This document shows, piece after piece, positions 21,105 through 31,200 of a stretch of 64,000 bases of DNA (positions within the stretch are counted from its first letter, which is position 1; each line of letters opens with the position of its first letter). The DNA comes from JAGXRK01 sp963714415. Lineage in GTDB: Bacteria > Bacteroidota > Ignavibacteria > Ignavibacteriales > Ignavibacteriaceae. The position numbers and the translations under genes are program-made. The DNA is taken from contig CAVQOL010000007.1 of the NCBI GenBank assembly GCA_963714415.1, positions 9,498-73,497 on the forward strand, in the 5' to 3' direction. Under the pieces are notes generated by a model that saw nothing but the letters and a program-made list of their open reading frames with translations, was not told the DNA's origin and searched no databases.

Positions 21105-22463
21105 ATGTCTAAAAATTCAAAAATACTAGTCTGTGACGACGACGAAACCTTGTGTTACTTGTTAAAAGAACAATTAATAGAAGAGGGTCATTCAGTCGAT
21201 ACCGTTTATGACGGTAAATATGCAATCGAGGCAATAAAATCTAAAAGTTATGATGTTTTGCTACTTGATTTAAATATGAGAGAAGTTTCAGGGGAGAAAG
21301 TTCTCAAATTTGTAAAAGAATATGGCTCTATCATTCAGACCATTATACTTTCGTCACAATCCGAAATGAAAAAAGCCATTGAATGTATTAAGAATGGTGC
21401 ATATGACTATATAACGAAACCTTATAATTTTGAAGATCTTATTCTTACTGTTAACAGAGCTATTGAACATAAAGATCTTATTGTTACCACTCAATTACTT
21501 TCAAAAGAGGTTAATAAAAAACATTCAGGGAATATTATCGGACAAGGTAAAGCAATTCAACGTGTGCTTAATCTTTCAGTAAAAGCTGCTCAATCCGATT
21601 CTAATATTCTGATTGAAGGTGAAACTGGAACAGGTAAAGAATTATTTGCCGAGTATATCCATAAACAATCAAACCGAAAAGATAATCCATTTGTAATAAT
21701 TAACTGTGCTTCTCTCCCGGATCAACTAATTGAAAGTGAATTGTTTGGACATGAAAAAGGTGCTTTCACCGATGCTAAATCTACAAAGCAGGGATTGGTT
21801 GAGATTGCTCACGGCGGCACTTTATTCCTTGATGAAATTGGCGAACTTAGTTTATCACTTCAACCCAAGTTATTAAGATTCCTCGAAAATGGTGAGTACA
21901 GAAGAATCGGCGGAATTACAAATCTAACTTCAAATGTAAGAGTAATAGGGGCTTCTAATCGTAATCTTCTTGAGGAAGCGGACAATAAAAATTTCAGAAA
22001 AGACCTATTATTTAGATTGAATGTAATAACACTAACCATTCCGCCTTTAAGAGAAAGAAAGGAAGATATTTTGTTACTCGCTAATTTCTTTCTTGAATCC
22101 AAGACATCTGTGAGATCGCCGAAGCGACTCTCAATAGAATCAGCCGAAATACTGGAAAATTATAGTTTCAACGGTAATGTAAGAGAGCTTGAACACATAA
22201 TTGAACGTGCCGTTATATTTGCTGAAGGCGATGTTATTCGACCCGACGATTTAAACCTTCCTACACCAAAATCAAGAAAATCTTCCGGAAATCTTATGAA
22301 CATTCCGGATGAAATAGTTAGTATGGAAGAACTTGAAAAATGGCATATTGCAAATGCACTGAGTGCAAACAGATGGGACAGAACGCAAACTGCAACCCAA
22401 CTCGGTATTAGTCCCAAAACTCTTTACACAAAGATCAAGAAATATGAAATAAAACAGAATTAG
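21105..22463 (+). CDS. Sigma-54-dependent response regulator (NtrC family)
   Basis: A 452-residue activator that, once phosphorylated, remodels sigma-54 RNA polymerase at enhancer-dependent promoters. Receiver domain: acid pocket DDDE and phospho-acceptor Asp55 in LLLDLNM. AAA+ domain: Walker A GETGTGKE, sigma-54 contact loop GAFTDAK, and Walker B LFLDEIGELSL. The C-terminus is a Fis-type helix-turn-helix (TQTATQLGISPKTLYTKIKK). A kinase gene follows 6 bases after the stop, so the two form a cognate pair in one transcript. The target genes cannot be read from the window; sigma-54 pilin promoters are a known use of this family, so the pilus locus nearby is a candidate (inference). Confidence 0.95.
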   Translation: MSKNSKILVCDDDETLCYLLKEQLIEEGHSVDTVYDGKYAIEAIKSKSYDVLLLDLNMREVSGEKVLKFVKEYGSIIQTIILSSQSEMKKAIECIKNGAYDYITKPYNFEDLILTVNRAIEHKDLIVTTQLLSKEVNKKHSGNIIGQGKAIQRVLNLSVKAAQSDSNILIEGETGTGKELFAEYIHKQSNRKDNPFVIINCASLPDQLIESELFGHEKGAFTDAKSTKQGLVEIAHGGTLFLDEIGELSLSLQPKLLRFLENGEYRRIGGITNLTSNVRVIGASNRNLLEEADNKNFRKDLLFRLNVITLTIPPLRERKEDILLLANFFLESKTSVRSPKRLSIESAEILENYSFNGNVRELEHIIERAVIFAEGDVIRPDDLNLPTPKSRKSSGNLMNIPDEIVSMEELEKWHIANALSANRWDRTQTATQLGISPKTLYTKIKKYEIKQN

Positions 22464-22469
22464 TCTTTA

Positions 22470-24452
22470 ATGGCTGCCGACAAGACCCTGAAATACGCTG
22501 ATTATTTAGAACTACTTGAATTACAAAATTCCTCGATAGCAATTGCCGATGAAAACTTAAAGATTAGCTGGTATAACAAAAACTTTAAAGCAAATTGTGG
22601 CACAAACAGAATTAAGGGAGTTTCACTAACCTCTATATTTGGAATTAACCTTCCCGAAGAATTTGATGTTAAAAATCTTAACAAATCGCTCATAATCCCG
22701 CTTCCCGATTCCGGCAAAAATATAATTTTAACATCTTTTCCATCTCAGTACAGAAGTTCATCTTCTACATTTTTTATTGAGCTGCTTCCAATTGTTGATA
22801 ACTATCAGGCTAAACAGGATAATGATTTTTTACAAAGAAGCATAAGATTTCAAAATGAACTTCAGAATATTCTTATCCTGCTCGTTAAAGAAAATTCTTT
22901 AAATATTATTTCCGAAGAAATTCTGCTGCGATGTGTAAACCTTACAGGAAGTGATTTCGGCATAATAGTATTTCGAGATGATAATGAAGCGAACAATTTT
23001 TTATATGTTGATATCAACGGTCACATTAAAAACAAAACTGATGTAGAAAAAAGTGTCGCTTATAATTCTTCATTCATTAACAAATGGCTTGATATTAATA
23101 GAAGACCATTGCTTGCGGTTAATCAGTTTAATAATATAGGCTATGGACTCACGCAGGTTGTTGATTGTGAGTCTCTTTGTATTTCTCCTTGTTACTTTGA
23201 AAGTAAGTTGTGGGCTAAATTAATTGTCGGTAAGAAAACTGGCAATTATTCTTCGATCGAGATTAACAACATTGAACAATTCTCTATTCTTCTTTCTTTT
23301 GCTATCAGCAACATAAAAACAAGAGAACTTAATGACGCTCTTGAATCACGGCTGCTTCAGGCACAGAAACTTGAAACAATAGGTAAACTTTCAAGCGGAA
23401 TGGCACACGACTTTAGCAATTTGTTATCAGGCATTTTCGGCAGTGTAAATCTTTTAAGGAACAGAGTTCCGGAAAATGAAAATATAACAAGACTGATAGA
23501 TAACATAGAAACCTGTTCCATTAGAGCAAGAGATTTAACAAAAGGGCTTCTATCATTCGGCAAACCAACTGCCAAAAGGAAAGAACTAGTTCTTCCCAAT
23601 GTGCTGCTTGATGAACTAACAAAAGTTATTATGCAAACTTTTCCTCACAATTTAATATTTGAACATAAAGTAGAAGATAAATTGTATAATATACTTGGCA
23701 ATCCAACAGAAATTTATCAGATTCTCCTTAATCTTTGTGTTAATGCAAAAGAAGCCATTGATGGCAATGGCAAAATTTTACTGTCAGCAAAAAATGTAAC
23801 AATTGATGACAATAATATTATCAATTACCCGTTGCTCGAAAGAGGAAATTATGTTTTACTTTCTGTATCTGATAACGGATCAGGAATATCAGAAGAAAAT
23901 ATATCCAGAATATTTGAACCGTATTTCTCCACCAAACAGAAAGATACAGGTTCCGGATTAGGATTATATGTTACTTACGGAATTATTAAAGCTCACCGCG
24001 GACACGTTGACGTTACCAGCTTGAAGGATAAGGGAACTACATTTGATGTTTACTTACCGGCTTACGAACCCCAGAAGGCTGATAAAGCCTCGGTTGCCAG
24101 TAAAATAATTATGCTTGCAGATGATGAAATAATGCTGAGTGAGTTGCTTGCGGAATTGCTTGAATTAAACAATTATAATGTTATTCGTGTTGTATCCGGA
24201 GAAGAAGTTATTAAAGTGCTCACTGAAGAAATAAAAGTTGACTTACTGATAATAGATTATAATATGCCCGTTATGAACGGAATTGAGTGTATAAGCAAGA
24301 TAAGAGAATTAAAATTCGATATGCCGATTATTCTCTCTTCAGGAAGTCTTCAAATAAATGAGTATAATCTTGAGCAGTATGATATTAAAAGCAAATTGAT
24401 GAAGCCTTATGATTTTGAAACGATGCTTGCCACTATTCAAAAATTAATCTGA
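22470..24452 (+). CDS. Hybrid sensor histidine kinase with C-terminal receiver
   Basis: A 660-residue cytoplasmic kinase with no membrane helix. Order: PAS-like sensor (SSIAIADENLKISWYNKNF), a GAF-like region with a Cys pair (CESLCISPC), then DHp with phospho-accepting His313 in GMAHDFSNLLSGIFG. The ATPase domain shows the N box (NLCVNAKEAID), G1 (DNGSGISEENI) and G2 (GSGLGLYVTYGI). The receiver has Asp596 in LLIIDYNMP. The MAHDF.N H-box is typical of kinases that pair with NtrC-type regulators, fitting the gene just upstream. Its last 9 bases overlap the convergent gene on the other strand. Confidence 0.94.
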   Translation: MAADKTLKYADYLELLELQNSSIAIADENLKISWYNKNFKANCGTNRIKGVSLTSIFGINLPEEFDVKNLNKSLIIPLPDSGKNIILTSFPSQYRSSSSTFFIELLPIVDNYQAKQDNDFLQRSIRFQNELQNILILLVKENSLNIISEEILLRCVNLTGSDFGIIVFRDDNEANNFLYVDINGHIKNKTDVEKSVAYNSSFINKWLDINRRPLLAVNQFNNIGYGLTQVVDCESLCISPCYFESKLWAKLIVGKKTGNYSSIEINNIEQFSILLSFAISNIKTRELNDALESRLLQAQKLETIGKLSSGMAHDFSNLLSGIFGSVNLLRNRVPENENITRLIDNIETCSIRARDLTKGLLSFGKPTAKRKELVLPNVLLDELTKVIMQTFPHNLIFEHKVEDKLYNILGNPTEIYQILLNLCVNAKEAIDGNGKILLSAKNVTIDDNNIINYPLLERGNYVLLSVSDNGSGISEENISRIFEPYFSTKQKDTGSGLGLYVTYGIIKAHRGHVDVTSLKDKGTTFDVYLPAYEPQKADKASVASKIIMLADDEIMLSELLAELLELNNYNVIRVVSGEEVIKVLTEEIKVDLLIIDYNMPVMNGIECISKIRELKFDMPIILSSGSLQINEYNLEQYDIKSKLMKPYDFETMLATIQKLI

Positions 24453-25133
24453 TCCTTTTTCCTCATCTTTATTGTCATCATCAAACTTTATCATTTTAAT
24501 ATTCTGCGTGTAATTTGAAAGGACAGGATCCTTTATAGCATTAAATTGATTGAGAACATCTGTGATTTCTTTAATCGCGACGTCAATATAATTTAATCTT
24601 TTCAGTATTGCTTCTTTTGATATTTCGTCTTTATTAAGCTCACGCTTTAATGCTGTTGATGAAAGAGCAAGCAAAGTTAATGGTTGCTTTATTTTGTGAT
24701 TTGCAGTTACCACGGTTGCAAAAAATGTATCTCGCTTTTGCGAATCTAATAAAGATTTCTGTGCAGCAGATAATTTAAGTGCAGAATTAACCCGCGCCAA
24801 CAGTTCTACTTTATTAAATGGCTTTTTAATATAATCAATAGCTCCTGCTTCCAGTCCTTCTTTTGTGTCCTCTGCACTTGACTTTGCGGTAACCAGAATT
24901 ATAGGAATATTTTTAGTTTTTTGATCTCTCACTAATGTCTTGCATACATCAAAACCAGTAATATCGGGCATCATAATATCAAGAAGAATTAAATCAGGCA
25001 ATTCATTTAATGCTTTATCTATGCCTTCTCTACCATTAAAGGCAGTAAGAACTTCGTAACCATCGTGTTCAAGTCTGTCCTGAATCATAAAAACATTTTC
25101 AGGATGGTCATCTATTACTAATATACGTTTCAT
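24444..25133 (-). CDS. Receiver protein with an orphan DHp-like segment
   Basis: A 229-residue protein. The N-terminal receiver (about 1-120) has acid pocket DDH, phospho-acceptor Asp52 in LLDIMMP, and the conserved Thr/Lys (VTAK; IKKP). A C-terminal helical part follows with RDTFFATVVTANHKIKQPLT, which resembles a histidine kinase H-box (His146), but the protein ends without any ATP-binding domain. It may therefore act as a phosphotransfer relay or a dimerisation module (inference). It is the last gene of the signalling end of the pilus locus, 8 bases after the hybrid kinase. Confidence 0.85.
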   Translation of the reverse strand: MKRILVIDDHPENVFMIQDRLEHDGYEVLTAFNGREGIDKALNELPDLILLDIMMPDITGFDVCKTLVRDQKTKNIPIILVTAKSSAEDTKEGLEAGAIDYIKKPFNKVELLARVNSALKLSAAQKSLLDSQKRDTFFATVVTANHKIKQPLTLLALSSTALKRELNKDEISKEAILKRLNYIDVAIKEITDVLNQFNAIKDPVLSNYTQNIKMIKFDDDNKDEEKGSD

Positions 25134-25141
25134 TGAGCAGA

Positions 25142-28100
25142 TTATTGTTTTAATAAAAGTTGTTCGATTTTAGCAGTCAGGGCTGAGGAATTAACAGGCT
25201 TAGGGATGTAATCATTAAATCCTTGTTTTAAAATTACTTCCTGATCGCCGGACATTGCTCTTGCAGTAACTGCAAATACTATCAATCCATTCAGCTTTCT
25301 GTTTGCTCTGATATTCTTAAGTGTCTGAAAGCCATCCATTTCGGGCATCATAATATCAAGCAGAACTAAATCAGGCTTAATAGTATTCAGTATCTTTAAA
25401 CATTCAATTCCATTTCGTGCAAGATGAGTTTTACAGTTTGCGCTTCTGTACCATTTCATTCAAAGTAAATAAAGTGTCGGGGTCATCATCAACAATTAAA
25501 ACTTCACCAAGATAATCCTGGTCTGTATCTTCTTCAATTTGAAAAGATTCATAATCTATTATGTTGTATTCAATTTTTCCCTCGGTAAGTTTACCGGACA
25601 ATTCTTCTTCCTGAAGTCTTATTCTTTCGCGTACTACTTTTAGCACATCCAGCGGATGTCCCTTAGATTTTACTGTAATTTCTTCAACAACATTATTCAG
25701 AGATTTTATTTCCTCTTCCGATAAGTCTTTAACTGTACTAACAATTATAGGGATGTGCTTTGTTTCAGGGTTGGACTTAAGTTTATAAGATAAAGTAACT
25801 CCATCAATTTTAGGCATCAGTAAATCAAGTATAATAAGATCCGGCTGAACTTCTGCAATTTTATTGAATGCAAATTCACTATCCTTAATGTATTCAATTC
25901 TCAACTTTTCGTTTTTAAACTCCTCTTTGAACTTTTCAAATTCAGATTCATCATCATCAACAATCACAATCTTTTGAATCTTCTTTTTAGCCAGGATTTC
26001 AAGACGATTAAAAGCAGAAAGCAATTTTTCGGAAGATATCGGCTTAACAAAGTAATCAAATGCTCCGAGTCCGTAACCGATTTTTTTATCAGCAACTATT
26101 GTAACAAAAATAACAGGAATATCTTTAGTATCCGGATCTTCCTTCAACTCCTTCATCACAGTCCAGCCATCTCTGTTAGGAAGCATAACATCAAGAATAA
26201 TGGTAAAGGGTTGTTTCTCCTTTGCGAGCTTCAATCCTGTTTCACCATCTTCGGCAAATATAACTTCGTAACCCTGCGTTACAAGATATTGACCGATTGT
26301 ATATCTGACCTCGGAATCATCATCTATTACAAGAATGGGATTCTTACGGTTTTTTCTTAAAACATCTACTTTAATTGTTGGCGAAGTGAGGTGTTGTTTT
26401 TCCTCTCCTATTTTCAATGGTATCGTAAAGTAAAAGTTTGAGCCTTCGCCAATCTTACTATTAACAGAAATACTTCCACCCAACAGATCAATTATTTTAT
26501 TGGATATTGCAAGTCCGAGTCCCGTTCCTCCATACTTTCTTGTTGACGAACCGTCAATTTGCCTGAATTCCTCAAAAATTATTTTCTGCGCTTCGTTACT
26601 AATTCCAATACCCGTATCCATTATATCAAATCTCAGCATATCGTCCTGCGTTCTGGAAACTATAAGCTTAACTTTTCCTCGCTCTGTAAATTTAACGGCA
26701 TTACCCATTAAATTAATAATGACCTGGACTAATCTTGTTTTGTCGGTGCTGATGATAATTCTGGTATTACAATTCCTGATAACTTCTAAGCTAATTCCTT
26801 TTTCAATTGTAAGCGGATTTATAGTGTTACTAACTTCTTCAATTATTTCTTCAAGCAGAATATCCTCTTCACGAATATCCATTTTACCGGCTTCAATTTT
26901 TGATAGGTCAAGTATATCGTTGATCAAGGTCATCAATCGTTTACCGCTTTTAAGAACTACTTCAAGCCTTTCATTATTTTTTCCGCTAAGCTGAGCTTTT
27001 TCAATTATCAGTTCCGTTAAACCAAGTATCGAATTCATCGGTGTGCGGAGTTCATGCGACATGCTTGCAAGAAACTCCGATTTTAATCTTGTTGATTCTT
27101 CTGCTCTTTGTTTTTGAATCTCAAGTTCTTCTGCTCTTTGCTTAAGTTCTTTATGAAGTTCAACTAAAACTTCATTCTGCTTTCTGATCTGGATATTTTG
27201 TTTCTGATACTCTTCATTAAGCTTTTTAAGTTCATTGATAAAGCTTTCCAGTTGAACAACCGCTTTAGCATTTGTTAATCCTATTGCCAACTGCTCCTGT
27301 ATTTTGGAAAGATAATCTCTCGCTTCTTCGGAAGGATCATCAACAGAACCAAATTCAATTATAGCAGTAACTTTATTACTATAAACAATCGGAATTATTA
27401 AAAGATGTTTTATAGTAAAATCAACCATTCCTGTACGAATGACTGGCAAAAGTTCTTTTGATGTAATTTCTATTTGCTCTTTGGTGCTGATAACTTTCTG
27501 GTAAAATTCGTTTTTCTCAGGTGTCAAGTCTTTTTTCTTAAGTCCGTAAGAACTGATAAGTCTTATTTCGCCGTCATCAACAGAATAAAATGCACCGACA
27601 ACAAAATTGCAAATACTTATAATTTTTTTGAGCGCTGCATTTGAGATCTCTAATAAAGATGTATTCTGGTTTATAAGTGATATAAAATCCACATACTCGC
27701 TTTTCGCCTTCTGATTCTTCTGAAGCTCATCAAGCATGAGGTTGAATGCATTGCCAAGACTGCCGATTTCATCTTTTGTTTGAACACTGATCCGTCTGTG
27801 AAAATCCCCTTCACTCACCACTTTTGTAGCCTCGCTTAAATCAGTTATCTGGCTACGCAATTTATTTGTAAAAATATAGGTGAGAATAACAGAGAAAACC
27901 AGTGCGCCCAAACCAATAAATAAAAATACAACTGTTAAGATATCGCGTATCTCATTTAATTCCGGATTGGTTTTAAATATCAGGAAAGAAAGGTTATTGC
28001 CTTTTTCATTTATGTTTTGGAGGAATGCCATTGTAGCCGAAATATCATTCATATCGGCAGCTTCAAGATAGACGTTGCTTTCATCTTGCTGTTTTAAAAA

Positions 28101-28676
28101 AATAAAGGCTTTATTAAGGTCAAACAAAATGTTCTGATTAGTGTTTTTATTTGATACTTCAGCAACTGCATCATCCCAGACAATCGCAACATCAGCATTT
28201 ATTCTTGAAGCTATGTCATCCAGAATTTTTGAACTTAAAACTATTCCGTAATAATACTGGGTGCCTCTTTCATTTTTATATGGTTTTAACAAAGCATAAG
28301 GATTGTACTCTATAAATTTCTTTAGTGTTATCACTCCCCTTGGCAAATTGATCTCAGGTCCTTTTATTATTCTGCTTATTGTTTCCGAGCCGTCATTTCT
28401 GAGTTCAATAACAAAATGATTTGCAGCATTTGTAAGATTGCCGCGAAACATAAATGTACCGAGATCAGAGGCAACAAATTCGGCAAACTCATAATCGGAT
28501 TTTAGCTGTTCGTTTGAAAAGACATATTGGAAGTTTTTTGAGGAATTCTGAATGTTCTGAGCTCTTTGTGTATTAAGAACTTTTTGCATTGTTGTAAGAA
28601 TTGCAATGGCAGAACTGGCAAGGATAAGCAGGACTATAACAAAGTTAATAAGGAGTATTCTGAGGGAAAGTTTCAT
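25142..28676 (-). CDS. Large membrane hybrid histidine kinase with three receivers, one frameshift
   Basis: About 1177 residues after correction. Order: membrane helix (ILLINFVIVLLILASSAIAIL), an extracytoplasmic sensor of about 230 residues, a second helix (VVFLFIGLGALVFSVILTYIF), HAMP, a GAF-like domain, and a coiled coil (QKQNIQIRKQNEVLVEL). Then come DHp with His541 (SMSHELRTPMNSILG), ATPase (N box NLMGNAVKF; GTGLGLAIS) and receivers NPILVIDDDSE, KIVIVDDDESE and GEVLIVDDDPD. The third receiver is split near 25441-25444: NEMVQK should continue ANCKTHLARNG, so one extra base is present. Seven bases or fewer separate it from the upstream CheY-like gene, so it is part of the same unit. Confidence 0.92.
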
Positions 28677-28682
28677 CGTTCA

Positions 28683-29045
28683 TTATTCTCTCTGCAGCAC
28701 TCTTCGAATCGTAATCAGCAGTTCATCAAAATCATACGGCTTGCTGATAAAGTCGCTTGCCCCCATTTTGGCAGAATCAATAGCGCTTTTTACATCGGCA
28801 TAAGCCGTTAAAACTATAACATTTGTATTTATATCTTTTTCTTCCATTTCTCTTAGCACATCAAATCCATCCATATCAGGCATTTTAAGATCCAGTAAAA
28901 CCATATCCACTTCATTGTCTTGCAAATACTTTATTGCGTCAAACCCGTTCGTAACATATTGCGCATCGTAACCAACTTCTGTAAGTTCATCCTTAAGAGC
29001 AGTACACAGGTTAATATCGTCATCCACAACAAGTATTGATTCCAT
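28683..29045 (-). CDS. CheY-like single-domain response regulator
   Basis: The 120-residue receiver has acid pocket DDD at 8-10, phospho-acceptor Asp52 in MVLLDLKMP, Thr in VLTAYAD and Lys in ISKPYDF, and no output domain. It lies 12 bases behind the secretin gene and 6 bases ahead of the large hybrid kinase. It probably carries phosphoryl groups between the kinases or acts on the pilus motors. The partner is inferred only from position. Confidence 0.93.
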   Translation of the reverse strand: MESILVVDDDINLCTALKDELTEVGYDAQYVTNGFDAIKYLQDNEVDMVLLDLKMPDMDGFDVLREMEEKDINTNVIVLTAYADVKSAIDSAKMGASDFISKPYDFDELLITIRRVLQRE

Positions 29046-29057
29046 CTATAACCTTAC

Positions 29058-30299
29058 TTAGTACTTCGTCTGTGAATCGCTCTGCTCAAGTTGATAGAAC
29101 TTAATATTCTTTTTATTCTCATTTAACTGCTGCTGAATAAGATTATTAGCAGTCGGGTTTTCTAATCTTTCCTTAAGCGTAGGAACAATCTCTGCCTTTA
29201 ATAAAATTACAAGTTCTTTTTTAGTAATGGTTTTTGTATCAGAGCCGGTTAAATAACGGATACCGAATACCCACCAGGGTAAATCTTTTAAGAATGGAAT
29301 ACCATTTCTTGTAGTTGTTTCTTCATTAACAAACAAACCGCCTAGTATTGATTCCTCGCCGTTAAGCATTAAAACCTGTGTGGTGGCAGTGCTTTTCTTT
29401 ATTTCCGTTACAAGTTCACTGTAAATAAATGAACTTCTTTCAACCATAATATTTAACAGAACGTAATCAACCCCCTCTTCATTATATACATAAGGTGTTA
29501 CTTCAATAATAGTTCCTGTAGGAAAGAATCTTTCAATAGTGTTTCCTGCAAAATCTCTTGTTCTAATAGAAAAGTCGGAACCAATCTGAATCCTGCCCTG
29601 GTTTCTGTCACGTACAACTATATTGGGGCTGGCAAGAATTTCACCCATATTTTCTGATTCAAAGAATTGGAAAACTGCTGTTGCCTGACCAAAGAAATTA
29701 CCAATTTGTCCTTCTGCTCCGGAACCAAGTTTCCAGCTTGGAGGAATACCTGTTGTTGACGAGCTAGCTTCTGCATTCGGATCTTTTTTGGTTTCTGAAA
29801 TTATCTCACTGCCAATATTAAATCCCTGACCGGATAACAAAAACTTCCAGTCAATTCCGCGTTTCTTAGATTCGTTCACATCCATTTCAAAAAATACTGC
29901 GGATATTTTCACTTCTCTCGATCCAACAGAAGCATAAGTATCGGGACTTTTAACAATTTCTTCTCCGGGTTTCTTAACAATTATAACGTCTTCTTTTTCC
30001 TCATACATAAAGCCGTTGTATTGAACAACAATTAATAGTGCTTTATCGTAAGGCATATTTTCAATTTCAATGCCTATCGGATCTTCCTTATCAACGGTGC
30101 ATACAATTCTTTTCCCGGTAGTGCTTTCGCTGACTTTGCTAAGCAATTCTATCGCCTGGTTAAACGGTAATGTCTGGGAAAGAGTTACCAGCTCGTCAGG
30201 ATTATTGTAAGTTTTAAATCTGCGTTCCCAATACTGCTGCGAAAAAACCTGTGAGATAAGGAGCAGCATTGTTACTAAAGTTAATGTGTAAGTTCTCAT
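29058..30299 (-). CDS. Secretin (GspD/PilQ type) of the pilus/type II secretion-like system
   Basis: Outer-membrane ring through which the pilus or pseudopilus works. About 413 residues, short for a secretin. A signal peptide (TLVTMLLLISQVFSQ) is followed by one N0/STN-like domain (FNQAIELLSKVSE; IEIENMPYDKALLIVVQ) and then the secretin core: SREVKISAVFFEMDVNE, ILASPNIVVRDRNQGRIQIG and the final LGGLFVNEETTTRNGIPFLKD. I start at ATG 30297-30299 with AGGTGAG upstream; a GTG four codons earlier overlaps the previous gene. One base separates it from the PilO-like gene. Confidence 0.9.
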   Translation of the reverse strand: MRTYTLTLVTMLLLISQVFSQQYWERRFKTYNNPDELVTLSQTLPFNQAIELLSKVSESTTGKRIVCTVDKEDPIGIEIENMPYDKALLIVVQYNGFMYEEKEDVIIVKKPGEEIVKSPDTYASVGSREVKISAVFFEMDVNESKKRGIDWKFLLSGQGFNIGSEIISETKKDPNAEASSSTTGIPPSWKLGSGAEGQIGNFFGQATAVFQFFESENMGEILASPNIVVRDRNQGRIQIGSDFSIRTRDFAGNTIERFFPTGTIIEVTPYVYNEEGVDYVLLNIMVERSSFIYSELVTEIKKSTATTQVLMLNGEESILGGLFVNEETTTRNGIPFLKDLPWWVFGIRYLTGSDTKTITKKELVILLKAEIVPTLKERLENPTANNLIQQQLNENKKNIKFYQLEQSDSQTKY

Positions 30300-30300
30300 T

Positions 30301-31200
30301 TTACTTCTCACCTTTTTTCTTAATTTCTGTTTTTTCTAAGCTGAGGTCAAGCTTTTCAATTATTCCGCCCTTATTAAGTATAAAGCTGACAGCGCTGTTA
30401 TTATAATCAATCTTTGTTAAGTAGCCCAGATAAACCTGCTCACCCTCCCAGATAAGATAAGTATTACCTTTATCATCAGCTAAGAATGCACCCTCAGGAA
30501 TTAAAGCAAGCAATTTAGCTCCCTGAACGTCCAGCAATCCGTCAATGTTCGGAGGTATTTCATTCCTTATCAGCGGATAGAATATATCATAAATTGATCC
30601 TGTACTTAAGTCGTTTTCAACATAAGTGGGAGGAGCAAAACGTGAATCATTCGAGAAATACACCTGGGCATTCATTGTGAAGCTTACAAGAAATTGAGGC
30701 ACTTCCTCCTCGCTTGTCTTTACAAGATTGCCAAAAGAAACATCCTGTATTTTCTTAAGCTCCTTGCTGCTTTCGATTGCGTATATAAGCTTATAAACAT
30801 CGTTGAAATAACCATGCCCGCTTAGCTTATAAAGGTGATAGAAAAATTCCTTGTCCTGTTTCTGTTCTACGTACTCAACATTAACCTGCGTATAAACAGG
30901 CGAATACCCGGTTACTGCATCGTTAATGAAGTTATAGAACTTGATTGAAGACAGGTTCAGAGGAATGTTAAATGGCCTGTTTGCAAGAATTGAATCCAGC
31001 ATAATGGACCTTTCGGTTAGCTGCTCATAACGCTGGGTTAATTCTTCAGGATCAATGGCGTTTACATTAAGCTCTTCAAGTTGTTCTTTCTTCTCGTCTA
31101 TTTCACTATTCTGAACGGCAAATATATATATGCCGCCCGCAACAAGTACGAGAATAAGAAGTATTAAAAGAACTAATGTGCTTCGTAATTTTTTATTCAT
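30301..31200 (-). CDS. PilO/GspM-like inner-membrane alignment protein
   Basis: A 299-residue bitopic protein. One N-terminal membrane helix (TLVLLILLILVLVAGGIYIF) leads into a coiled coil (NSEIDEKKEQLEELNV; ELTQRYEQLTER) and a periplasmic ferredoxin-like fold (YKLSGHGYFNDVYKLIYAIE; VPQFLVSFTMNAQVYF). This is the layout of PilO. A further C-terminal part (GAKLLALIPEGAFLADDKGN) looks like a PilP-type segment, so PilO and PilP functions may be combined (inference). I start at MNKKLRSTL because its ATG overlaps the end of the upstream PilM-PilN gene (ATGAATAA). Confidence 0.8.
   Translation of the reverse strand: MNKKLRSTLVLLILLILVLVAGGIYIFAVQNSEIDEKKEQLEELNVNAIDPEELTQRYEQLTERSIMLDSILANRPFNIPLNLSSIKFYNFINDAVTGYSPVYTQVNVEYVEQKQDKEFFYHLYKLSGHGYFNDVYKLIYAIESSKELKKIQDVSFGNLVKTSEEEVPQFLVSFTMNAQVYFSNDSRFAPPTYVENDLSTGSIYDIFYPLIRNEIPPNIDGLLDVQGAKLLALIPEGAFLADDKGNTYLIWEGEQVYLGYLTKIDYNNSAVSFILNKGGIIEKLDLSLEKTEIKKKGEK

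Noticed and set aside
26500..26994. 164-codon plus-strand frame
   Set aside because: It is a mirror of the kinase ATPase domain on the other strand.
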